Below are positions 53,572-63,599 of a stretch of DNA of 64,000 nucleotides, piece by piece (positions within the stretch are counted from its first letter, which is position 1; every line of letters begins with the position of its first letter). The notes beneath the pieces were generated by a model. That model made no database searches. It saw only the letters and a list, made by a program, of their open reading frames with translations, and was not told where the DNA came from. The DNA is from Naematelia aurantialba (Eukaryota; Basidiomycota; Tremellomycetes; Tremellales; Naemateliaceae): assembly GCA_021527695.1 (NCBI GenBank), contig JAKFAO010000001.1, positions 1 to 64,000 on the forward strand. Reading direction: 5' to 3'. The position numbers were made by a program, and so were the translations under genes.

Positions 53572-54756
53572 TCACACCTTGACTCCCTGGACGTTTCCAC
53601 CCTTTGGCACGTCCTTGACGTCCTTGATCTTCTTAACGTCCTTGAGCGCCTTGGGATCCTTCTCCTTCTTGACGTCCTTGACATCCTTGTCCCTGACCTC
53701 CTTGACCTGCTTGACGTCTGCGGGATACCTGACGTCTCGAGGGTCCCTGGCCCCAGCCTTCTTTGGCGCCTCCTTCCTGTCCCTGGCCTTGTCGTCCTTG
53801 GCCCCAGCCCCCCCAGCCTTGGCCGCCTGTCTCTCCGCCTCGAGCTTCTTCAGCGCAAGCCTTCCCAGCTTCTCCAGCAGCAGCGCAGCCTCGGGATCAA
53901 ACGTGTCCCACGGCTGGCGGAGCCATGTCAGGATGAGCTGCCGCTGATCTCGTTGAGCTTGCAGCATCGCCTCGGACTTGGTCTGGGGACCATACACCGG
54001 CACCGTGCGCAGGTATTCTTCGTGCGTCATGGGACCGATACGGGGCACCTTTCTCGGCGCTGCGGGGTGCAGTGCAGCGATCTTGGCCTGTTCCTTTTCG
54101 TATCGCTGCTGCTCGTAGGATTTCTTGTCGTGATGGGGCTTGGCGCCGTGCATGCCGTGCATCGCGTTGAGCATCGCCACGTTTTCCTCGGGCAGAAGGA
54201 GCGAGATCTGCTCCAAATCGCCCTCGAGCAGCTGATCCTTCGCCATCTTGAAGTTGCGCGCCTGGTTCTTGGTCAGAGGGCCGATGAAGAGCTGCCTGAC
54301 AAAAGGGAACTTTTCGTATAGCTTCTCGTCGAGTTTGCGCTCCTTCTCGAGTTCCTCGGCCTTCTTCTGTTCGTACTGCTCCTTGCTGAGCGGACCGTGC
54401 GGCTTAGGGAACTCCATCGGCGCATGCGCCATAGGGAAGGGGTCGAGACCCTTTTGGGCGGCCTCGACATCGTGCAGCTCCTGCTCGAGCTTCTGGATCA
54501 TCATGTTGTGGTTCAGCCACGCATCCTCGCCTCGCAGATAGTCATTGTTGAGCTGTTCCCATCGGAGTTTCGCAATGACGTATTTGAGTGCATAGGCGTG
54601 GTGCTGTCGAAGCATGGCGTTCGACGGATTGGGAGGCGCAGCGGAGACCGGCGGGGCATTGAGAATCGGAGACACGGGCGTATGAGGAGGGGTGGGATAA
54701 TCAGTGGCGAAAAGCGCAGGGTGCGACGGTTTGACAAAGAGACTTTGGCCGCTCAT
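53572..54756 (-). CDS. Unrecognised conserved-looking protein with KDVK repeats
   Basis: Single exon, 394 codons, beginning MSGQSLFVKPSHPALF. The first 60 residues are Pro/Ala-rich. Residues 60-160 are helical and charged (HAYALKYVIAKLRWEQLNND, LEQELHDVEAAQKGL). The sequence IGPLTKNQARNFKMAKDQLL and a later RIGPMTHEEYLRTVPVYGPQ share an IGPxT pattern, with a third, HGPLSKEQYEQKKAEELEKE, earlier; these look like three divergent repeats. The last 55 residues alternate Lys, Asp and Val in KDVK/KEVR steps. Ends VQGVKV. I know no function. The charged helical repeats resemble scaffolding or RNA-associated proteins, without a specific match. Confidence 0.72.
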   Translation of the reverse strand: MSGQSLFVKPSHPALFATDYPTPPHTPVSPILNAPPVSAAPPNPSNAMLRQHHAYALKYVIAKLRWEQLNNDYLRGEDAWLNHNMMIQKLEQELHDVEAAQKGLDPFPMAHAPMEFPKPHGPLSKEQYEQKKAEELEKERKLDEKLYEKFPFVRQLFIGPLTKNQARNFKMAKDQLLEGDLEQISLLLPEENVAMLNAMHGMHGAKPHHDKKSYEQQRYEKEQAKIAALHPAAPRKVPRIGPMTHEEYLRTVPVYGPQTKSEAMLQAQRDQRQLILTWLRQPWDTFDPEAALLLEKLGRLALKKLEAERQAAKAGGAGAKDDKARDRKEAPKKAGARDPRDVRYPADVKQVKEVRDKDVKDVKKEKDPKALKDVKKIKDVKDVPKGGNVQGVKV

Positions 54757-55186
54757 GGTGGGTTGTGTGCGGTGTGTGGCGTACTGGAGAGGCTACGGAG
54801 AATCGGGAATGCTGTTGTGTGGTGGGTGGTGAGAGGTTGTGGGTGAAGGGGGAGTTGGTGAGCACGCCTTGCGCGTTCCATGATCTTATAGGACCCGCCA
54901 GTCAATGGGAGGACTAGAGTCATGTCCTTTGATGCCACTGGGGCCTCTGACAATCGCCACAGAGATGATCCTTTCACTCAGTCTTCCAAAATGTTTGAGC
55001 GGCCGGCTACCAGTAGTGTTCCAGGACATTCTGTGGATGCGAAACGTCGCGGGTGTGAGCTTAGGGGGACAGCCAAGAACCCAGGCCCAAGAAGGTGTAC
55101 ATTGTAAAGAAACGGAAATTGTCCTAGTGAAGCTACACTGCTCACATCAGTTTCTGGGAAAGGCCTATAGTCATGATGCTCACGAT

Positions 55187-56737
55187 CTAACAGTGACGAA
55201 ATGACCCATACAAGCACACGCCAAAGGCAACGAGCAGCCCCACTGTGGCGAGGATCGTCACTTGACGAGCTTGTACGGTAGATCCTGTCGCAGCTCGATC
55301 GAATGACGAGCTCGCCATCGAGAGCTGAATGTCTTAAGCGCATGCACGCATGTGGAGAGGTGCCACAACGAACAATGTGATCAATGTCCACCGCCTTCTT
55401 GGTGTCCTCCACCTTCCTTGATAATTGGGCAACTTGCTCGCGAGCCACAACGAGCTCCTCTCGAGTCCGCTGATGCGCTGAGACCTCTTGGACGTATAAC
55501 TCAAGTAAGCTGTTGTCCTTTTCAGCCGTAGTCTGTGCACGAGCCAGCTCTACAGCGGAAATGCGGTCAAAGAGAGCCCGCACTGCCAACCGTTAGCTGT
55601 GAATGCCACGGCTGGAAAAACGTGCGCTGTTCGGAGTGTGTTTTTAATAACTTCTCATGCTTGAGGACGAGCTGCTCTATGCAATGAGCGACGAACGATA
55701 GCCAAACCCACCTGTCTCGTTGTCTCCTTCGCGACTCAACGATGAAGAAATCTCCACCTCAACTGGCTCTGTTTGTGTCGCAGCATTGATGCCGGGGCTG
55801 GACGTGCTTGCAGAGTCGTCTGTACGCTGCATGGTCGTCACTGCAGGGACAATCAACGGCTCGACAGAGGCAAAGCTCTCTTCTCCAGAGACATTCGGTC
55901 GCTGTGGTGTCGCCAGTCCCGCCCGGACTTGCAAGGGGTTTGACGGTGGCGGAGCACCGGTCGCAATACCGCTGTCCTCCAGCAATTCCTCCTTTTGGCC
56001 CTCTGGTACATCTGGGGTGGAGTTTCCCTGACCAACCTGGCCGCCATCAGACCAGGCATCGAGCGTAAAGTCCGATTCAGTCCTGTTCCAATCGATGGCG
56101 ACGAGACTCGCGCGACGCAGTGCGGCTTCCTTCTCCCGTCTTGCTCGAAGTGCCGGCACAGGAGGAGACGCAGCGGGATTGAGGTCAGAAATGGACCGGG
56201 CCTTTGCTGCTGGTAGGGGAGATTCCGGCAGGGGAGGCAGCAGTTTGATATCGATGGGATCGTTCGTGGGCAAAGTGAGGGGCGAAGAAACGGACGTATC
56301 GTTGGCCTTGGCCAGGTGTACGCTGGGTATGTTGGCTTGAAGATCAGCGACGGAACGCTCCAGGGATCCAACTATAGTTTTCGTCAGCCCTGATTGTTAA
56401 CGTGTACGATTGGCTCACTCCTCTCGGTCCAACCTTTGACACTGCCTCTCAACAGGCCGTATCCCTTCTCCAATTTCTTCAGGCTACCTTCGAGGTCCTT
56501 GCTCTTCCCGTCTCCCTTCTCCTGCAGCAGGGACGTGTCGAGGCCGATGGATGTGTTGGGCTCGCTCACGGTGGCAGCGAGGCCTCGGATGCTGTTTCGT
56601 GTAGCGACACTCGATAGTTGCGAGTTCGACCGCAATGGCTTGATCTTGAGCCTGGTGTTCGTGGAGGCTGGCAATAGGGGCGTCTTGAAGCCCTCGTTGT
56701 GTGTTGGAAGGGCAGCGTTCTCGTCGAATAGCGCCAT
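55187..56737 (-). CDS. Tail-anchored coiled-coil protein
   Basis: Exon 1 (MALFDENAALPTHNEGFKTP) leads into LEGSLKKLEKGYGLLRGSVK. A long disordered region follows (PPLPESPLPAAKARSISDLN, with ALRARREKEAALRRASLVA). After an intron near 55680 come heptad-rich exons: EQLVLKHEKLLKTHSEQR, FDRISAVELARAQTTAEKDN and EELVVAREQVAQLSRKVEDT. A last exon, read in a shifted phase, gives SSSFDRAATGSTVQARQ and one hydrophobic helix, TILATVGLLVAFGVCLYGSF, with only RHC after it. A C-terminal helix with almost no lumenal tail is the layout of tail-anchored proteins delivered to ER, Golgi or mitochondrial outer membrane. The exon joins at 55330-55380 and 55585-55625 are by eye. No named family recognised; a golgin or tethering role is conceivable. 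Confidence 0.65.
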
Positions 56738-57192
56738 GGCTATGGATTGCCTGCTCCTGCTGCTGGTGAGATGGTGTCAGGTTGTCAGCGCAGCAACGAG
56801 TGATGTTTGGCGGGATCATGGTAGAACATCGTTGAACCATGCAGCAATCCTCTCAGCAAGGCAGAAGGGGTACTCTCAATACGTGTTATCCACTCAGCGT
56901 GTAGTGAACCTTACTCAAGGTAATGTGCAGAAGATGTGACATGCAATACGACCAGAGTCTCATCAGCAGCTCTGAGAGTAATAATGTCCGGCTGCAGTCG
57001 GATTTGAACACCAGTGCTGCGTTTGCGAACCGACGTCGTCATCCTCTCCAGAGAGTGGGACAGTGCACGAAACATTCGTGAGCGACAGTACTGCACCCCC
57101 GAGCACCTACCGCGTTGACATCCTTGGGCACGAGAGAATCAAGTAATACGCCGAGCAATGCATAATCATGAACATCAGACCGCCAAGCGACG
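56738..57192. other. Intergenic region, nothing recognised
   Basis: Upstream of the tail-anchored gene and downstream of COQ3. No gene or RNA signature stands up. Confidence 0.45.
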
Positions 57193-58474
57193 TCAAACCG
57201 CATCGGTCCTCTTCCTCGCCCCAAACATATAATTGCACCCCTCCCCCAACCCTCTACTAACAGTCCCGACCGCACCGCCCCAGAGCCTCCAAACCCCGCC
57301 TAGCGGATCATACATTATCCCCCTCGTATCCCCCACCTCGCCCGTCCGCACATCACTCGCATCCAGCTCTTTTTCCCAGGTCTCAAAGCCGCCCATTTCC
57401 GAGTGGACGAATCGGCACAGTTCGGACGATTTCACAAACTTGGAGTAGGTGTGGGTGCCAGGGCTGACAAGGCGGAGGACGTCTTCGGCCATTGTGAGAG
57501 TCAGTAATCGGGCGAGAGGGGTGCGGGAGATGGTCGAGATGATCAGGTGGCCGCCGGGCTAGCACTGTCAGCGCGCCGTAAAATGACATCCTGCAAAGTC
57601 TCTGCTATCCACAATGCACCATCACACGGGCTCAGGCTCACCTTGACCATCTCGCCAAGACAGCGCAGGAACTCTCCCGGCTCGTCCACATGCTCCAGCA
57701 CCTCCATGGCACACACCACATCAAACTTCTCCCCCGCATCCCGCAGAGCTTCGGCAGAGGTATGTCGGTACTTGAGCGATCCGGGGATATCGGTTGTTGA
57801 TGCTATCGATCCAGCCGTACGGCTGGAAGAGAGCCAGGAAGGAGAGGACGAAGATGATGCAGGTTGTGATGAAGCAGTCTTGTACGGCAGAAATGGGTCC
57901 TGAGAAGCGTGCAGGTTGGCGATTTGTATATTCGATTCCGATGCATCGACACCGATGACATCCCCTCCCAGCCGAGCGAGGCTCTTCGCTCATCAGCGCT
58001 GTACCCTTTCGGTCATGATACGTTGAGATCATGGACAATGCGACTCACCTCGGACAATAGCCCACCCCCACACCCGACGTCCAAACACCGTTTACCCAGC
58101 AACCACTTCCCTGTCCCTCTTCTATCCGCTGTGTTCCGGCTCTCAAAAGTCCACGCTGGCTCGTCTCGCTCGTCCAGAGCGACACGCTGGCGCACGTATT
58201 CCAGCCGCGTGGGGTTCATGCGATGTAGCAGCTTAAACTCGCCCGTAGGCGACCACCACTGCGAGGACAGACGGGAGAAGTGCGAGATTTCAGACGCGTT
58301 GATGGTGGTGAACTGTGATGGGGCAGAGTCGAGCGCTGAAGAGGTAGAAGAGAATGATCGGATGGTTGAACATCGGAGCGAATGTGCGCACCGAGAAGAC
58401 GATGCAGAGAGGGATCGGGGCGGACGAACAAGAGACTGACCAGCAGCTCGAGACACCGCTGCGGCTCCCTTCAT
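57193..58474 (-). CDS. COQ3: COQ3, ubiquinone biosynthesis O-methyltransferase
   Basis: Mitochondrial hexaprenyl-dihydroxybenzoate/demethylubiquinone O-methyltransferase. The first 45 residues are rich in Arg, Ser and Ala with few acids, a mitochondrial presequence. EISHFSRLSSQWWSPTGEFK and LLHRMNPTRLEYVR are the UbiG/COQ3 opening. S-adenosylmethionine motif I is CLDVGCGGGLLSE, then GVDASESNIQIA, FDVVCAMEVLEHVDEP and GGHLIISTISRTPLARLL. The C-terminus has VSPGTHTYSKFVKSSEL and DPLGGVWRLW. It performs both O-methylations of the quinone ring. A Ser-rich insertion of about 40 residues (SSSSSPSWLSSSRTAGS) lies between motifs I and II and is unusual. Four or so exons. Confidence 0.92.
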
Positions 58475-58676
58475 CCTGCGACGGAATGCTGGTGGACGGG
58501 AAAGGCGGAGACGACAGAGTAACTATTCAATTTCCTCACCAGTCGCAGCTTTGGCGGATCTCGGAGAATCGTGCGGAGCTCCACGTCTGCGCTGGTTTAC
58601 TAGAGCCGTACTGCAGGTCGATGTGGTCCACTCTGTTCGATTCTCAGAGTAGATTGCAGTCTGTCGCAGCCCCAGG

Positions 58677-59395
58677 ATGGCGGCGAAAAGCGAGACGACA
58701 GGGCCCCCGACCTCGTTGCTCGTGACAGTCGGATCCACGCTGTTCCCCGAGCTGACGTCGGCTGTCCTGACCTGCTCGTTCGCTCGCACCCTCTGCAACG
58801 CAGGGATACAGCGAATTCTGGTACAATACGGTCGAGCTCAGCTGCCCTGGCAGATGATCATGAGTCTGAGCATGTCTGTCGATGCACAGGGACGTGCCGA
58901 GACGGTTATCCGGCCTTTTGATACGGGAGACGAGAGGCAAATTCAGGTCGAGGTCCGGCGGTTTGTCGACGATTTCGACGGCGTCGTCAGCACTTTCGAC
59001 GCGGTCATCAGCCATGCAGGTGGGTTGCGTCTATTCTAGGCCCTCCCTGGAGCCCGCGCACTGTGCGTCGGCTTTGTAATTGACGTATACTAGGGTCTGG
59101 CTCGATCGTGACGGCTCTGAGGCAGGGGAAGAAACTGCTCGTAGTGCCCAACACCAGCCTGATGGATAACCACCAAGCGCAACTCGCCGACGCTCTCGGC
59201 GCAGCAGGATATCTAACGGTGTCTCCCGTAAAGTGAGCTGCACTTGACGGCTTCTCTCCCAACACAGCTAACTGGGACAGCGGGTTGGAGTCAAGTGTGA
59301 CCGGCTGGTTAGGTGGTGTTACGAGGCAAAAGGAGTTTCCCAAGCAGGACACTGTATCTTTCAAGCGGGTTGTAGACGAAGTTGCTGGGTTCTAG
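58677..59395 (+). CDS. ALG13: ALG13, UDP-GlcNAc transferase catalytic subunit
   Basis: About 200-residue GT28-type protein. [19 protein letters not shown] is the typical opening, [13 protein letters not shown] continues, and [20 protein letters not shown] (joined over an intron at 59021-59092) with [20 protein letters not shown] forms the UDP-GlcNAc-binding half. A last exon ends VVDEVAGF. Together with the membrane subunit ALG14 it adds the second GlcNAc to dolichol-pyrophosphate-GlcNAc on the cytosolic face of the ER. Short length and HAGSGS/DNHQ words make the call safe. Divergent from COQ3, with a 200-bp shared promoter. Confidence 0.92.
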
Positions 59396-59497
59396 CCGAG
59401 GATTTAATGGGTCTGGCAGGAGACATATCCGGTTGTATGCTTCACAATGCAGTGATATATTCATCTATATGCAGTCGGTCCTTTCCTACTTTCATTC

Positions 59498-60209
59498 CTA
59501 CTTTCCCTCGACCGCAATGAACCTGGGGGGACAGTCAGCGCTGCACTTCCAGCGTAATATGTCACTCGAATCTGTCTGCACTCACTCTAGTTCGACGAGC
59601 ACATCCTTTGGCAGTCGAGCCACCTCGACACAGCTGCGGGCCGGCTTGGTCTCGCCGAAAAACTCGCCGTACAGCGCGTTGAAAGCGGCAAAGTCGTTCA
59701 TTGATTTCAAGAACACGGTGGTCTTGAGAACCGAGGCTGGCGTGGCGTTGGATGCCGCTAGGACATTGCGGACATTCTTGAACACCTGGGCCTGTGTGAA
59801 TGGGTCACAATTAGTATGAAAAGTAGTGAGAAGGCCAGAAGTCGTGCACTCACGCCCTGTTCCTCGATGCCGCCCGGGACGACCTCCATGCTCACGGGAT
59901 CGAGGGGGATGGAACCGGAAGCGTAGATCAACTGAGGTGAAGTTCATGAGCCAGAGACCTCGGTCAGGAGAAACCAGCTCACGCCGTTGTGTTTCACTGC
60001 CTGGGGATTTTGTCAGCGACACTTCTAGGTCTGTAGAATCTGCTCACCTGGACATAGGGCCCGATAGCTGCAGGGGCTTCTACTCGGCGTCAGCATATAG
60101 CACCAAAAATACCCGTAGCACGAGAGATCGACGTTTCGCTGTTCGGAGAAAGAAAGGGTCCGGACTATCACTCACTCTCAGTGGAGACGACGGTGTATGG
60201 TGCACTCAT
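59498..60209 (-). CDS. RidA/Mmf1 enamine-imine deaminase
   Basis: YjgF/YER057c/UK114 protein of about 130 residues in six exons. MSAPYTVVSTE is the start, then APAAIGPYVQAVKHNG, then LIYASGSIPLDPVSMEV, AQVFKNVRNVLAASNATPA, SVLKTTVFLKSMNDFAAFNA, PARSCVEVARLPKDVLVELE, and the closing FIAVEGK. IGPYxQAV and the Arg in PARSCVEVARLP are the family's active-site marks. It hydrolyses reactive 2-aminoacrylate and related imines. No clear presequence, so probably cytosolic rather than mitochondrial. It converges with ALG13, 102 bases apart. Confidence 0.9.
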
Positions 60210-60594
60210 GATGATTCTGCTGCTGACGAATGTTCTCACTGGCAGTCTGACCGTATGACAGGCAGCAAGACGAGGCAGCGATCGTGTCAACGTAGAGAGC
60301 ATCAGACATTTTGGACAGTCGACAGCCGACTCGTTGGGCCCTCTTCACTGGGGTAATTTGCTTCCGTCGTACCCCTATGCATGGGCCGGGTGGAGACTCC
60401 GCAATTCGGCAAGTCGGGAAATGGTGCACGACCAGCACTTGGTCGACATGTCCTTGTCCTCTTGACTTTACCAAGAGCATCCACAGCCACCAGGCCTCTG
60501 GACACAGAGGTGTAATCTACCAGGCTAGTATTGGGCGTCGTCGTCGTGAATCTGGTTGATTTCGTCTCTCGGCCTCCTTCAAAGTTCTGAAGAG
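60210..60594. other. Shared promoter of the RidA and HAD genes
   Basis: A divergent 385-base promoter with no further gene; short frames on both strands have no family resemblance. Confidence 0.5.
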
Positions 60595-61892
60595 ATGACG
60601 TCTCGGGACATCGCCGACCTCAAAGGATACAAGTGGGTGTCTATGCTTGCTAGACATACCGACAACTGATCCATCTCAGGGCTCTGATCTTTGACTGCTA
60701 TGGGGTGAGCGTTCCCCCCGAAGGTCCTGGCGGAAGCTCATACAATCTCCTGCTTAGACTTTGATCGTAGGCTGCACCCAACCACGACACAAATGTCTCA
60801 ACGCCTTACAGAAGTTAGGACTCCACGGCAGGGAGACTCGAGTACCTCGAGCCACTATTCATGCAGAAGACCTGTCCGGATGTCTCACGTGTCTTCGAAG
60901 TGTTCACGGACACACAGAGGCGCATCGAAGCTGAGAACAAGTCGATGTTGATGCCGGACGTGTAAGTGCTCATGATCGCATCATATACTTACAGCTCAAC
61001 AGACTGGCGAGGTCGTACTTCGAATCGACTGGAATCCTACGTATAGGCTATGACGAAGGTGAGCAGTTCCCTTGCTCCGCCTGATCGCTCGAACCTTCTC
61101 CAGGTATATGTGGGGGATCTACGCGGCTGATACCAAGGTTTACAGATGCAGCCGAAGCGTACGCGCGCTCAATGGGTGATTGGCCAGCGTTTCCCGATAC
61201 CCCCAAAGCTCTCGCTAGGCTCAAGGAAGCTGGTCTGGTGCTCACCGTCCTGAGTAACGTTGACAACGTTTCTTTCGCCCAGTAAGCCACCCCTGCATTG
61301 AAGATTGGCGGACTGACAGAACCCGCAGAGCACGGAAGAAGCTCGAAGCGGAGGGCGGGATCCTGGATGCGGTATATACGGCAGAAGATGGTCAGTGAAA
61401 CTCTGTCCTCCTATCCCAGGGAAGAAGTTGGCCTGATAGGGAGACGGACTAGCTACAGGCTGATGCTGACCTGGCTAGTGGGCTCGTACAAGCCCGACCT
61501 AAGGAACTTCAAGTACGCCCTCGAGCGTCTTCAAAACGATTTTGATATCTCGCCAAACGAGGTGCTTAGTGTCGCTCATTCTAAGTACCACGATGTTGGG
61601 CCGTGGGTATCGCGCTTTGCTACATTTCTCGTTCTGTGCATTGTTTCGTATATCTCCATGTGACCTCTTCTGTACCCAAGCCCAGTGGATGGTGATGCGA
61701 TGCTGGCGGGGGAAGCTGACTCGTCAAAGGGCACAACATATTGCACTCAAGTCAGTATGGATATCCCGCCCTCGGCACGTCCCGATCCCTATGGCCAAGC
61801 GGCCGGAAGACGCCAACAAGCCCGACTGGGAGTTCAAGACGATGGCCGAGTTTGCCGATGCGATCGTAGCTGCCAAGGAGGGGGACTTGTGA
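60595..61892 (+). CDS. HAD-superfamily hydrolase, 2-haloacid-dehalogenase-like
   Basis: HAD type II hydrolase of about 240 residues. Motif I is split over three exons: [12 protein letters not shown], then [15 protein letters not shown]; the first Asp is the nucleophile. The cap region includes [20 protein letters not shown]. Motif II is [12 protein letters not shown] with its Ser. The Lys of motif III is in [18 protein letters not shown], and motif IV is [12 protein letters not shown]. The tail reads [20 protein letters not shown]. In typical members motif I is FDxYGTLxDWE; here Trp-Glu is replaced by Ser-Thr. Substrate unknown. Seven or so introns. Start ATG 60595 is a few residues before motif I, as usual. 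Confidence 0.85.
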
Positions 61893-62438
61893 CTCGCATG
61901 GTCAGTAAAGTGGAATCCCAGTACAAGAGTGAACTCTCAATACAAGCAGTCCAAGCAGTGCAAGGCGTTGTATTGATTTTATGTTGTATCAAGTGGCAAA
62001 CGATGGATCTATTCGAGATCTGGCCCAGCATGAAGATTCTCGACGGTTCCCCAGCCACTTCCAAGAGGCAGCGAAGTCACCATGCATGAAAGTGGAGACT
62101 CACGATGGCATTTTAGTGCTCCGTGCCGCAGTCCTTAGGCAGATACACTCTGCAATGGTGTGGGATGAGCATACCCTACTCGATAGCCGACACAGGCTCG
62201 GGCAAGTGTTTACTGGCAATTTCCAAACTTCGTGCCGAGAGTGCCACGAATGTGTGGCTGGAGCGGAACCAAATTCTCGAGGTGGGCGACGCTTGACCCC
62301 CTCCAATCAACGAAGCGATTTTCTGTCCTTTCTGTCATTCTACCTCTGCATCCATTCGCCTGTCTTTATATATCTACTCGGCAAACAAAGCACATCCTAC
62401 ACCTGCACTCTCGTAGCAACAGACTTGGACTAATCAAC
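61893..62438. other. Promoter region of the MIX17 gene
   Basis: No gene recognised. A TATATA word lies near 62367-62373, about 70 bases before the ATG. Confidence 0.45.
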
Positions 62439-63240
62439 ATGCCTCGATCTGTGAGTTTGGGACTGGATGTGTCGGTGGGCAAGGGACGATGCTGACGAAC
62501 GTTCTTTCCCTTGCCACCCTCTCCATTCCTCGCGATATGTACGACACACTCGCCTCTCTGTCTCCCTCTTCGATCTCTCATACTCACACGTCACTCGAAA
62601 CAATCTGCCGTCGCTCTACTCCACTTGCTGTCCCTACCCACTTGTCCTGCGATGCTTTTGGCGCTTGTCACGCTCGTCACTGCGCTTTCCCCCGTAGTCC
62701 GGCCGCTCTTCTGCTCGACCTGCGGCGCGCCCCTCGGCGCCAATGGGCCAGACCCGCTCCTCGTCGACCGCCGCGTACCCTCCCGCCCATGCCCCGGGGC
62801 AGCACGTTCCCGCCCAGTCGATCCCGCAGCAGCGATCGCCGGGTGTCCTCGCGCAAGCGGCATCGACCATGGGCGGTGCCATGGCTGGTTCCGTCATTGG
62901 GCACGGGATCTCACATATGTTGTTTGGTGGAAGGCCGGTGGACGCTGCAACTGCGCCCCCGCCCGAGCAGTATGCTCAGCAGGTCAGGGAGCAGACTGGA
63001 AGCTGCGACCAGACGGCAAAGGGTGAGTGCTGCTCTGCCTCCCAGCTTCCGGATGATCACGTCCTCCTGAACCTCTACTAACAGGCTCAGATTTCACCAA
63101 ATGCCTCGACGCTACCGGCGGCGACATGGGCGGATGTCAATACTATCTCGATGCGCTGAGTGAGTCCACTGGCGCGAAGATGAAGAGCGATTCGCTGACA
63201 CTTTGCAGAGGCGTGCCAGGCTGCCGCCAAGAACTACTAG
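62439..63240 (+). CDS. MIX17: MIX17/CHCHD2-10-type CX9C protein
   Basis: Intermembrane-space protein of about 145 residues. Exon 1 is four codons (MPRS), followed by a 247-nt intron (62451-62697), by far the longest here. Exon 2 gives SGRSSARPAARPSAPMGQT, a Ser/Arg/Pro-rich targeting-like segment, then QRSPGVLAQAASTMGGAMAG and SVIGHGISHMLFGGR, the hydrophobic helix typical of CHCHD2/CHCHD10. Exons 3 and 4 complete a twin CX9C domain: CDQTAKDFTKC and CQYYLDALKAC. These Cys pairs are oxidised by MIA40 on import. Ends AAAKNY. Human relatives act in cristae and respiratory-chain regulation. All splice joins use GT..AG in correct phase. Confidence 0.9.
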
Positions 63241-63599
63241 GCGTCGACTATAAGCTGAAGGAGGACGACGCGGGAAGGACTGAACGCGAATCGCACATAT
63301 GCATTGGTTGAACTTTGCTACTCCTACAGCGGGCTTCGTCTCGTACTCTTGCGTCGTCTACAACTATGTCCAGGTTGGTATGACCACGTACAACCGTCGC
63401 TGTATCCAGGTCGTCCCTGGGGGGTAGTCCTGAGGAAGTCGAATATCGGGCGGAAGCGCTGACGACGCTGGTGTGCTCATGGCGCACACGCACTTGGCGA
63501 TGTGTCTGGGCAGGAGGCGTTGGCCAGGCGGCATTGACATGGGCTACACGCCTTGTACAGCTGGCTACGGGGCGTTCTGCCGAATTCAGCGATGACCGT
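63241..63599. other. Intergenic region, nothing recognised
   Basis: Separates convergent MIX17 and Rdx genes. A possible extra 3' exon of the Rdx gene cannot be ruled out. Confidence 0.4.

Noticed and set aside
53266..54321. 351-codon plus-strand ORF rich in Leu, Ser and Asp
   Set aside because: It is the complement of the KDVK-repeat protein exon; its LDVLDLL repeats are just the antisense of Lys-Asp-Val codons.
56985..57025. tRNA-like GTTCAAATCC word on the minus strand
   Set aside because: The bases around it do not form a T stem, and no D or anticodon stem-loop can be folded at the required distances.
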